Source: Acidobacteriota bacterium (lineage in GTDB: Bacteria > Acidobacteriota > Terriglobia > UBA7540). From it: a stretch of DNA of 5,108 nt. Below the pieces are notes generated by a model, which saw only the letters and a list, made by a program, of their open reading frames with translations, had not been told where the DNA came from and made no database searches. The DNA lies in NCBI GenBank assembly GCA_021828225.1, contig JAKASH010000300.1, positions 1 through 5,108 on the forward strand, given 5' to 3'. Position numbers and translations under genes: made by a program. The number at the start of each line of letters is the position of its first letter. Within the stretch, counting starts at the first letter, position 1. Positions 1 to 5,108 of this stretch are shown piece by piece.

Positions 1-1
1 T

Positions 2-922
2 CTTTCGGCCGCCTGGCTGGAATTTTACCGGCAAAGCTACGATCATCCGCCGCTGACCAAAGCTTACGAATACCTCAAGAAAGCCGCGGACGCATGGGAG
101 CATCTTTCGCGCGTGACGGAAAAACATTTTGGTTACGTGCCCGAGTATATGCGCATGGGCGTGCCGCATTACCGCTGGCGCGAGGAAGGCAGAACCCTGG
201 GGGCCGACATGGAACAGATCGACCAGATGGAAGAGGTGTTCCGCAAGATGCGGGGCAAAGAGGTGCTGGTGATCGGGCACATCCCTCCGCTGCAGGCCGA
301 ACCCGAAAAGCCGCTGAAAATTACGGCCACCTACCCCACCATTCGCTCCCGCGACGAGTACATGGCGCTCTATTACCGCCGTTCGAAGAACGCCCCTTAC
401 ACGCGCGTTCTGCTTCGCTCGGAGAACAAATTTGAGCGGACGTGGACGGGCGAAATTCCCGCGGAGGCGATGACTCCGGGAATCCTCGAATACTACCTGA
501 TGGTGGAACCTGGAATTTCAGGCCACTATGGAAGCACGCTGAGCCAGCAGCCGCCCTACCGCGTCTTCGTCACCGGCAATCGCTCAAAGCCCGTCATCCA
601 TCACACGCCGCCCAAAGGCCAGGTGCGGGGCGCTTTTGTCAGCCTGGAGGCCGAGGTCGAGGCAAAGTTGCCGCTGGCCAGAGTCATTGTCTGCCACAAG
701 CGGATGCCATCCTATGACGCATGGATTGAAACGGCTATGCAGCCCGCCGGCCCAGGCCGGTACTCGGCGCGCGTGCCTCTGACCCCGGAAGGGATCCTCT
801 ACTACTTTAAGGCCATCGACGCCGTGGGCAACGCCAGCCACTATCCCGATTTTCTGATTGAGACTCCATACTTCGTCATCAACAGATGGGACGCAGGTTC
901 GCCGACCAGTACGGGCCTTTGA
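2..922 (+). CDS. C-terminal part of a probable secreted carbohydrate-active protein with tandem Ig-like domains
   Basis: The frame is open from the window edge to a TGA at 920-922, so the start is missing and 306 residues are visible. An internal ATG at 179 and a GTG at 113 exist, but the coding pattern clearly begins before them. Residues 1-90 look helical and rich in Trp, Tyr and charge (AYEYLKKAADAWEHL). Residues about 100-191 and 195-294 form two similar beta-sandwich units. Each has a strand-rich core, a G-x-Y or W-x-G turn and an 'EYY' or 'LYYFKAIDAVGN' edge, as in Ig/FN3-type modules of extracellular glycan-degrading proteins; the second unit begins with HHTPPKG. No catalytic residues can be assigned, because the catalytic part, if any, lies upstream. 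The helical stretch could be the end of an alpha-rich glycosidase domain. It converges on the lacI-type gene with 191 bp between the two stop codons. The call as a gene is solid; the function is inferred from domain style only. Confidence 0.85.
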   Translation, partial: LSAAWLEFYRQSYDHPPLTKAYEYLKKAADAWEHLSRVTEKHFGYVPEYMRMGVPHYRWREEGRTLGADMEQIDQMEEVFRKMRGKEVLVIGHIPPLQAEPEKPLKITATYPTIRSRDEYMALYYRRSKNAPYTRVLLRSENKFERTWTGEIPAEAMTPGILEYYLMVEPGISGHYGSTLSQQPPYRVFVTGNRSKPVIHHTPPKGQVRGAFVSLEAEVEAKLPLARVIVCHKRMPSYDAWIETAMQPAGPGRYSARVPLTPEGILYYFKAIDAVGNASHYPDFLIETPYFVINRWDAGSPTSTGL

Positions 923-1113
923 ACTGTCTCGGCTCGAACGTTTACCGGTCGCTTTGTCCGGTGGGATTGCGTCCGCGTTGCCCTCAATGAAAAACTTGGG
1001 GCTGAAAAGTGACCTCATGCAATGCGGAGATCAAATGTCCCCCTGAACTCGCTGGCTGGATTGGCGCTAGGTCCGGTCAATTGATACTCGGGGGTAACAG
1101 GGCTCGGTGAGGT

Positions 1114-2214
1114 TCAGGCCCTTTCCTCGACGGTGCTTTGCGGAGTACCTTGGCGGGTGCTGTCTGAAGATTGGCCATTCTCCCTCCCCCGAGCAGGTGG
1201 CGCGACGGAGTCACGTTTGGCCAGTTCCGTAGGAATAAACCTGTGCTGCGGCGCCAGACCTGGATGGTGGAGCCGGTTGAAAACCAGTTCGGCGAGCTGC
1301 CGACCCACCTGTTCCGGGAACGTCCGAACGCTGGTCACTCGCGGATGGAGCATGGTTCCCTCAAGGTCATTTACGCCCGCCACGCTGACATCGGCAGGCA
1401 CATCCAGACTGCAGTCTCGCAGGGCCCGATAGACGCCATGGGCTGTGGCATCGTCACCGGCCAGAATTGCCGTTACGGCTTCACGTCGGGTGATAATCAA
1501 CTTGGTTGCCAGGTATCCGATGTCGTGCGCGTCCTCTGAGTCAAGGGGGCTAAGTCGTGGCTCCATCCCTTTCTCCGTCATAGCCCGGCAGTAACCTTCG
1601 TAGCGCCGGGCAAACCACGGGAGACGAGTATTGCCCACATACCAGATGTCCCGGTGACCCAAAGCCTGAAAATGGCGGGTCGCCTCATAGGCACCGCCAA
1701 TGTCATCAAACCAAATGACATCGTAAGGGTCCGGCGCCCACTTCCCCAACACGTTGTTGCCCAGCACTGAGAAAGGAGATCCTCGATGCCTCAGGAGCTC
1801 CATCAAGTTTTCGGAATTTGTCCCGGCTAAGATATATCCCGCAATGCTATCCCGTCGTTCCAGAATTTTGGGGAGGCGGATTTCCTTCCATGGCACGTTG
1901 CTCGGGTACCTGAAAGAGAGAAAGACGGTGCTGTACTCGTGTGCAGCACAATATTCCTCGGCGCCATCGAGAACCCGGGAATGAAATGGATGAAGCATTT
2001 TGCGATTGCAGAGAAGAAAAGCCAGCAGAGTGGCGCGGTTTGAGCGGTTTGGCTCAACGCCCAGCTTTGCAGCCGCCTCACGGACACGGGCCATCAACGC
2101 CGGATTCACCTGTGTGCTCCCGGCAAAGACCCTGGACACGGTCGCCGGACTTACACCAGCCAGCCTAGCCACCTCGCGTTGCAGGTTGCCTTTTCTTCCC
2201 AAGGTCTTCTTCAC
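1114..2214 (-). CDS. LacI/GalR-family transcriptional repressor with shortened hinge
   Basis: This is a cytoplasmic DNA-binding regulator, probably a sugar-responsive repressor. The N-terminal helix-turn-helix spans residues 12-56 and carries the family signature VARLAGVSPATVSRVFAG followed by a 'RVREAAAKLGVEPN' third helix. The periplasmic-binding-protein-like effector domain runs from about 65 to 338, with typical landmarks: FQALGHRDIWYVG (182-194), LAGDDATAHGVYRAL (251-265), DVPADVSVAGVND (271-283) and the closing TELAKRDSVAPP (329-340). In the landmark where many relatives have G-x-D-D this protein has V-N-D. The last 26 residues are polar and not family-like. The start is a GTG; the codon before it is an in-frame TGA, so the gene cannot begin earlier, although a TTG four codons in is an alternative. 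No strong Shine-Dalgarno is visible. Length (366) is slightly above the usual 330-350. It is transcribed divergently from the glycosidase-like gene, which it probably controls together with itself. The linker after PN lacks the usual A-R-x-L hinge helix. Confidence 0.95.
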   Translation of the reverse strand: MKKTLGRKGNLQREVARLAGVSPATVSRVFAGSTQVNPALMARVREAAAKLGVEPNRSNRATLLAFLLCNRKMLHPFHSRVLDGAEEYCAAHEYSTVFLSFRYPSNVPWKEIRLPKILERRDSIAGYILAGTNSENLMELLRHRGSPFSVLGNNVLGKWAPDPYDVIWFDDIGGAYEATRHFQALGHRDIWYVGNTRLPWFARRYEGYCRAMTEKGMEPRLSPLDSEDAHDIGYLATKLIITRREAVTAILAGDDATAHGVYRALRDCSLDVPADVSVAGVNDLEGTMLHPRVTSVRTFPEQVGRQLAELVFNRLHHPGLAPQHRFIPTELAKRDSVAPPARGRENGQSSDSTRQGTPQSTVEERA

Positions 2215-2271
2215 TCACTCAGTTGGTGTCGGTTTTGAAGCACTTAGTATCTATTACTGTGACCCATATTG

Positions 2272-2281
2272 GAATATATTC
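2272..2281. promoter_or_regulatory. 10-bp palindrome over the -10 box
   Basis: GAATATATTC is a perfect palindrome covering the -10-like box of the repressor promoter. Its centre lies 30 bp from the centre of the 14-bp palindrome, close to three helical turns. The symmetry also presents TATATT on both strands. It may be no more than a -10 box in AT-rich sequence. Confidence 0.3.
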
Positions 2282-2301
2282 GCACAATTCCACGGAAACA
2301 A
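2273..2301 (-). promoter_or_regulatory. Candidate sigma70 promoter of the LacI-family gene
   Basis: On the minus strand a -35-like TTGTTT (2301-2296) and a -10-like TATATT (2278-2273) are separated by exactly 17 bp. Transcription would start near 2266, giving a leader of about 50 nt before the GTG at 2214. One palindrome covers the -10 box and another touches the -35 box, which fits autorepression. Assigned by eye from consensus similarity. Confidence 0.5.
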
Positions 2302-2359
2302 GAAAGCTTTCTTTAATGTGAGCCTACAGCCCTGTTTAAGTGCTTGTTTTTGTTCCGTG
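2291..2359. repeat. Interrupted inverted repeat in the control region
   Basis: CACGGAAACAAG at 2291-2302 is complementary to CTTGT (2343-2347) plus TTCCGTG (2353-2359), with five unpaired bases (2348-2352) in the right arm. The repeat encloses the 14-bp palindrome in its left shoulder. A transcript reading rightwards could fold into a bulged stem. Whether it is a regulatory structure or a remnant is not visible. Confidence 0.35.
2300..2313. promoter_or_regulatory. Perfect 14-bp palindrome, candidate operator
   Basis: AAGAAAGCTTTCTT is a perfect 7+7 palindrome. It overlaps the outer end of the repressor's -35 box, where a bound LacI-type dimer would block RNA polymerase. Its centre is GC, not the central CpG that typical LacI/GalR operators carry. 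Operator function is an inference from position and symmetry. Confidence 0.45.
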
Positions 2360-2421
2360 AATCTGGCGCAAGAGTAATGAAAGGCAGATTCTACCACGAC
2401 CGAAGGATGCGATCCAAGATT

Positions 2422-2431
2422 CAATCGATTG
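2422..2431. promoter_or_regulatory. Palindrome with a LacI/GalR-type core, candidate operator
   Basis: CAATCGATTG is a perfect 10-bp palindrome. Its inner eight bases fit AAnCGnTT, the core with central CpG shared by many LacI/GalR-family operators such as those of PurR and GalR. It lies 131 bp before the ATG of the glycosidase-like gene and 120 bp (centre to centre) from the 14-bp palindrome. It is short enough to arise by chance, so this is a candidate only. Confidence 0.4.
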
Positions 2432-2476
2432 CCCTTGGCATCAGAATGTAATCCTGAACCCAGGAAATAGCTCCAT

Positions 2477-2550
2477 GGCTCCCGCCTCAGGTACAGCCGA
2501 TCATCTTACCATTTGAACGATTAATGCAGGATGGCACAGGCTCGGGAGCC
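2477..2550 (+). repeat. 8-bp inverted repeat that could mask the translation start
   Basis: GGCTCCCG (2477-2484) is exactly complementary to CGGGAGCC (2543-2550). The right arm contains GGGAG, the only Shine-Dalgarno-like element before the ATG at 2562. The right arm also lies in a local palindrome, AGGCTC-gg-GAGCCT (2538-2551). In an mRNA that starts upstream, either pairing would sequester the ribosome binding site. This is seen in the sequence; a regulatory role is inference. Confidence 0.35.
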
Positions 2551-2561
2551 TTTACATTTCA

Positions 2562-4598
2562 ATGGGTTATACAACAGGCATCTTGTGGCCCCGACCCCTT
2601 ACGCAGCAAGCGCACTGGTCAAAATCCTGTTTCGCATTCGGTACCTTTGATAGAATTCCGGCCATGAGAAAAGGGAAAGCCGCGGAGGAACTGGCTTTTT
2701 CAGTGCAAATCAACGGCCGGGGCATGGATGTGGTGCGCGTCACGTTTGCCAACTCAGGTCCGGGACCCGCCGCCGTGGAGGCAGTCCTAAGCGGAAAAAG
2801 GGACAACCTTCCGGCCGTCGTAAGAGGATCGATGCTCTCCACACGGGATGGATATGTTGTCGCTATGGCGGAGTCGGAAACCGGAGCTTTCTCGCCTGAG
2901 GCCCAGGGTTATGCGCTTGTCTATCGCACAACCGTTCCCGCCCATTCCTCCCAGATGCTAGTCTTGAAACGGCCGTATGACTTTCTTGCGAAAAACGCCT
3001 CGTCCCTCAAAAGCCTGACCGTTTCGGACCTGCTCCGCCACGCGGTGCAGTCTTGGCAGGAGTTCTGGGGGCGGGGCATCAGAATCCATCTGCCCGAAAA
3101 AGAGATCGACGATTTCTTTTACTCCTCTCTGGCGTACGTGGTGATTCTCACGGAGCACGGCCCGCACGGAGGCCTCTGGACCATGGATGGCCCGGGAGAA
3201 TACCGGCAGTACTGGGGACGAGGTGAATACTTCCAGGCCCGGTCTATCGAGGTGTCCGGATATCTCAACATCGCGGGCGAGACAGCTCAACACGCGTTGG
3301 GACTCGAAAGATACAATGGCGAATGGGCCTGGCCGGCCATCAGCGGCTGGCCGGCGTGGGACAATATCGGAGGAGAAGCGGGCGCGGTTTGGGATTACTA
3401 CCTCTTCACTCGCGACCAGGACTGGCTGCGACAAGCTTATCCCTATCTGCTCGCCGCCGCGCACTGGATCCGCTTTCACCGCGAAGAAACAGAGCTTCCT
3501 GCCGATCCGCCGCCCGGCTCCATACCCATCAAACGCCAGATTCCCGGCAGGTGCCGCAAAGAGCCGAACCCGCCGCTCGGGCCCGGCGAAAAGCCTTACT
3601 GGTGGGGTCTGCTGCCCTGGGGGTACGGGGATAGCGGGCTGCCGCAAGGTCACAATTTCCCAGCCAACATCATGGCCCTGTATGCCGTCAAGTGCGCATG
3701 GCACGCAGCCGAAGCGTTAGGGCATCCGGCGGAAGCCAAGCGGCTTGCAAAAGAGTATTCGGATTACCGGCAGGCAATTCTGACCGCCATCCACCGTTCC
3801 GTGAAGCTGGAAAAAGAAGGGCCGCCCTATCTCCCTGCCATGCCCACTTTTCCGCGGGCTGCTGTTTCGCAAAGCTTCGAGGCCGTTTACCCGACTGCAT
3901 TCTTCTCTCCGGATAATCCTCTCATCACCGGACTTCTCACTCGGGTTGAACGCTCAGAGCTTCAGGGATTGCCAAGCAATATGGCCTGGATGGGCCCGAG
4001 CGGAGTCTGGCCGGGCGAATCGATGAACGTTGCTGAAACCTACCTGCGCCGTGGCGAGGTCGGGAAAACCGTCAACATGCTGATCGCCGCGTTGAATCAT
4101 TCCTACACCACCGATGTCTGGAAGGAAGAAATTCGCGTCGACTACAATTTGCCGGTCGCCTGCACGTCGTCCCATATAAGGAAACTCAAAGATCAAGTAG
4201 GCACGGGAGACATGCCTGAGGCCTGGGCCAACGCCAACCTGGTGAACCTGGTGCGCGACATGCTCCTGCACGTCCAAAACCACAAACTCCTTCTGCTTTC
4301 AGGCATCCCGGCCGATTGGATCAGCGTGGGTGAGTATCTCAGCGTTCAGCAAGCCCCCACCACACTCGGCAAGGGCCTTGTTTCCTTCCGCCTCACGCAT
4401 CCCCAGGCCGGCAGGATGGTCCTGGACTTGACCCTGCCGCCGCATCCCATCGATGCGGCCGTCCGCTTCCCGATTGCGAAAGGCCGCAAGATCGTATCGG
4501 CCGAGATCAACGGGCAGCCCTCCAATGCAATCCAGACATCCACCGTGATGCTCCACGACGTTCGCGGCCACCTACAAATCACGATCACATTTAATTGA
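2562..4598 (+). CDS. Probable six-hairpin (alpha/alpha)6-barrel glycoside hydrolase, possibly 5'-truncated
   Basis: The 678-residue product reads as three parts. Residues about 40-145 form a beta-rich N-terminal domain (AFSVQINGRG, VVRVTFANSGPG). Residues about 155-585 are a helical barrel-like region with aromatic, Gly and acidic loops: WTMDGPGEYRQYWGRGEYF (206-224), SGWPAWDNIGGEAGAVWDYY (261-280), WWGLLPWGYGDSGLPQGHNF (347-366), GPSGVWPGESMNVAETY (478-494) and GTGDMPEAWANANLVNLVRD (547-566). Residues 590-678 are a beta-rich C-terminal domain. This order matches clan-type six-hairpin glycosidases (GH15, GH63, GH78 and similar). The acids in these loops (D267, E272, D357, E486, D550, E553) are catalytic candidates, but I cannot assign a family or substrate. 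ATG 2562 is the first possible start after a stop at 2514; the Shine-Dalgarno match is weak (GGGAG, 12 nt away). There is no signal peptide, and the first 35 codons lack the GC-ending codon bias seen afterwards. The 5' end may therefore be eroded, or the true start may be ATG 2664. Confidence 0.9.
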   Translation: MGYTTGILWPRPLTQQAHWSKSCFAFGTFDRIPAMRKGKAAEELAFSVQINGRGMDVVRVTFANSGPGPAAVEAVLSGKRDNLPAVVRGSMLSTRDGYVVAMAESETGAFSPEAQGYALVYRTTVPAHSSQMLVLKRPYDFLAKNASSLKSLTVSDLLRHAVQSWQEFWGRGIRIHLPEKEIDDFFYSSLAYVVILTEHGPHGGLWTMDGPGEYRQYWGRGEYFQARSIEVSGYLNIAGETAQHALGLERYNGEWAWPAISGWPAWDNIGGEAGAVWDYYLFTRDQDWLRQAYPYLLAAAHWIRFHREETELPADPPPGSIPIKRQIPGRCRKEPNPPLGPGEKPYWWGLLPWGYGDSGLPQGHNFPANIMALYAVKCAWHAAEALGHPAEAKRLAKEYSDYRQAILTAIHRSVKLEKEGPPYLPAMPTFPRAAVSQSFEAVYPTAFFSPDNPLITGLLTRVERSELQGLPSNMAWMGPSGVWPGESMNVAETYLRRGEVGKTVNMLIAALNHSYTTDVWKEEIRVDYNLPVACTSSHIRKLKDQVGTGDMPEAWANANLVNLVRDMLLHVQNHKLLLLSGIPADWISVGEYLSVQQAPTTLGKGLVSFRLTHPQAGRMVLDLTLPPHPIDAAVRFPIAKGRKIVSAEINGQPSNAIQTSTVMLHDVRGHLQITITFN

Positions 4599-4608
4599 CC
4601 GTAGCAAA

Positions 4609-4654
4609 GGCGAGCTGCGGCCCTGACTCAACAGACTCTCGCCCGTCACTTTTT
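4609..4654 (+). terminator. Candidate intrinsic terminator of the glycosidase-like gene
   Basis: GGCGAG-CTG (4609-4617) can pair with CAG (4632-4634) and CTCGCC (4638-4643), leaving a 3-nt bulge and a 14-nt loop. A run of five T follows at 4650-4654, six bases after the stem. It begins 10 bp after the stop codon. The bulge and the gap before the T-run make it an imperfect example. Confidence 0.35.
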
Positions 4655-4821
4655 GCCATACCTTACTTGCTGCGTTTTGCGGCGCCCTGCTCCTGTAACA
4701 CGTTACTACGAAAGGAGGTAGGTTCAACGCAAGGAAGGTCAAGCACAACACCCAAATTCCGTGCCTGGCTTGTACGGGGCGGAGGATGATCACATTCTTA
4801 CAAACCCTGGAACCAACTTCA

Positions 4822-4849
4822 TAGACATTGCCTTGCCACCAATTATATC
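4822..4849 (+). promoter_or_regulatory. Promoter-like pair before the last gene
   Basis: TAGACA (4822-4827) differs from the -35 consensus at one base. It is followed after 16 bp by TATATC (4844-4849), a four-of-six match to the -10 box. Transcription would start about 200 nt before the ATG at 5057, which makes a long leader. A weak call by eye. Confidence 0.25.
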
Positions 4850-5046
4850 TTCCGCAGGTCCTAAAGGGCAGCCGTCGCGTGGGGAGCGGGGACACTTCAT
4901 CTTCTGGGCTCTTGTCAGTTTCGGCTACGCAGTCTTCGCGCGCGGAAAGGAAATAATGCTGGGACCGGAACAGAGGCACCTTAGTTACCTCCATCTGTGT
5001 GCGCGGAACGTAACAAGGCGCTTCTGCCGGCCGGCAAGCAGCAACT

Positions 5047-5051
5047 GGAGG
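5047..5051 (+). promoter_or_regulatory. Strong ribosome binding site deciding the start at 5057
   Basis: GGAGG stands five bases before the ATG at 5057. It is the best-placed Shine-Dalgarno sequence in the window and the main reason to believe that a gene begins here. Confidence 0.65.
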
Positions 5052-5056
5052 AAATT

Positions 5057-5108
5057 ATGAGATTGAAGTCTGTACCCCGGCTGGCATCACCAGCCGGGCA
5101 TATGAGAA
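5057..5108 (+). CDS. Start of an unidentified gene, cut by the window edge
   Basis: Seventeen codons are visible from ATG 5057 to the edge (MRLKSVPRLASPAGHMR), with no stop. The basic, hydrophobic-poor beginning could be the n-region of a long signal peptide, but too little is present to say. A second in-frame ATG occurs at 5102, just after the hairpin, and could be the true start, though it has no clear ribosome binding site. The gene reads in the same direction as the glycosidase-like gene, about 460 bp after it, so it is probably a separate transcription unit. Product unknown. Confidence 0.5.
   Translation, partial: MRLKSVPRLASPAGHMR
5076..5098 (+). repeat. Perfect 9-bp GC-rich hairpin at the start of the last gene
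   Basis: CCCGGCTGG (5076-5084) and CCAGCCGGG (5090-5098) form a perfect 9-bp stem with a CATCA loop. It starts 17 nt after the end of the ATG at 5057 and ends just before the in-frame ATG at 5102. No T-run follows within the window, so it is not a standard terminator as seen. It could slow translation, or mark that the real coding start lies further on. Confidence 0.6.

Larger units (their letters stand above)
2215..2561. other. Divergent control region between the repressor and the glycosidase-like gene
   Basis: This 347-bp stretch separates two divergently read genes and is AT-richer than the coding DNA near the repressor end. It holds a promoter-like pair for the repressor, three perfect palindromes (2272-2281, 2300-2313, 2422-2431), an interrupted inverted repeat (2291-2302 with 2343-2359) and an 8-bp inverted repeat near the downstream start (2477-2484 with 2543-2550). 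Short open frames between 2458 and 2663 do not show convincing coding character. I found no convincing sigma70 promoter reading towards the glycosidase-like gene. The TATATT at 2275-2280 could serve both strands, with TTACTG at 2254-2259 as a poorly spaced (15 bp) partner. Confidence 0.7.
4599..5056 (+). other. Intergenic region after the glycosidase-like gene
   Basis: About 460 bp with no convincing gene. The open frames on both strands (for example 4761-5060 from a GTG, and 4994-4572 on the minus strand) lack ribosome binding sites, coding bias or recognisable protein features, and the minus-strand one runs into the glycosidase-like gene. Contents: a terminator-like hairpin at 4609-4654, an AAGGAGGT (4712-4719) with no start codon behind it, a promoter-like pair at 4822-4849, and a GGGGACACTT motif (4888-4897) resembling mobile-element end sequences. 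Confidence 0.6.

Noticed and set aside
94..717. Plus-strand open frames at 94-435 and 442-717 inside the first gene
   Set aside because: They lie in another frame of a gene with clear beta-sandwich features, and their His/Arg/Gly-rich products show no domain.
944..962. ACCGG...CCGGT hairpin after the first gene as a terminator
   Set aside because: The stem is only 5 bp with a 9-nt loop and no T-run follows.
584..1018. Minus-strand frame of 144 codons overlapping the first gene's end
   Set aside because: Mostly antisense to the first gene, with no ribosome binding site and no recognisable protein features.
1077..1084. TCAATTGA palindrome near the repressor's 3' end
   Set aside because: Only 8 bp and not beside a promoter; expected by chance.
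2958..3704. 248-codon open frame on the minus strand opposite the glycosidase-like gene
   Set aside because: It is antisense to a gene with strong protein features, has no ribosome binding site, and its Arg/Pro/Gly-rich product looks like a by-product of GC-rich codon use.
4572..4994. 140-codon minus-strand frame in the last spacer
   Set aside because: It overlaps the 3' end of the glycosidase-like gene, has no ribosome binding site, and its product has no recognisable features; it also reads through the repeat-like GGGGACACTT motif.
4761..5060. 99-codon plus-strand frame after the glycosidase-like gene
   Set aside because: It begins at a GTG without a ribosome binding site, shows no codon bias, and its end overlaps the better-supported start at 5057.

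Overview
This window looks like a carbohydrate-utilisation segment from a moderately GC-rich soil or sediment bacterium. Acidobacteriota is my best guess, with Verrucomicrobiota or Planctomycetota as alternatives. The guess rests on the unusual LacI-type regulator (core ...FLLCNRKMLHPFHSR...), a large six-hairpin glycosidase-like enzyme and a protein with tandem Ig-like domains. No marker gene fixes the taxon.

Layout, left to right. (1) Positions 2-922, plus strand: the C-terminal 306 residues of a protein whose start lies outside the window. It has a helical region followed by two tandem beta-sandwich (Ig/FN3-like) domains, a common architecture in secreted carbohydrate-active proteins. (2) Positions 923-1113: a short convergent intergenic stretch with two degenerate copies of an insertion-sequence-end-like motif. 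(3) Positions 1114-2214, minus strand: a LacI/GalR-family repressor of 366 residues with a GTG start and an apparently shortened hinge between the DNA-binding and effector domains. (4) Positions 2215-2561: a divergent control region with a plausible sigma70 promoter for the repressor, three perfect palindromes that are operator candidates, and longer inverted repeats. (5) Positions 2562-4598, plus strand: a 678-residue protein with a short N-terminal beta region, a predicted (alpha/alpha)6 barrel and a C-terminal beta region, probably a glycoside hydrolase of unassigned family. It has no visible signal peptide and may have lost its 5' end. (6) Positions 4599-5056: non-coding, with a candidate terminator, a promoter-like pair and a strong ribosome binding site at its far end. 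(7) Positions 5057-5108: the first 17 codons of another plus-strand gene, with a perfect 9-bp hairpin just inside it.

Working model (inference): the LacI-type protein senses a sugar released from a glycan and controls itself and the divergent glycosidase-like gene through the shared control region. The upstream Ig-domain protein would belong to the same glycan-degrading neighbourhood but to a different transcription unit. The most distinctive points are the missing hinge-helix motif in the regulator beside a palindrome centred on GC rather than CpG, and the possible 5' erosion of the glycosidase gene. I see no rRNA, tRNA, CRISPR array or complete mobile element.
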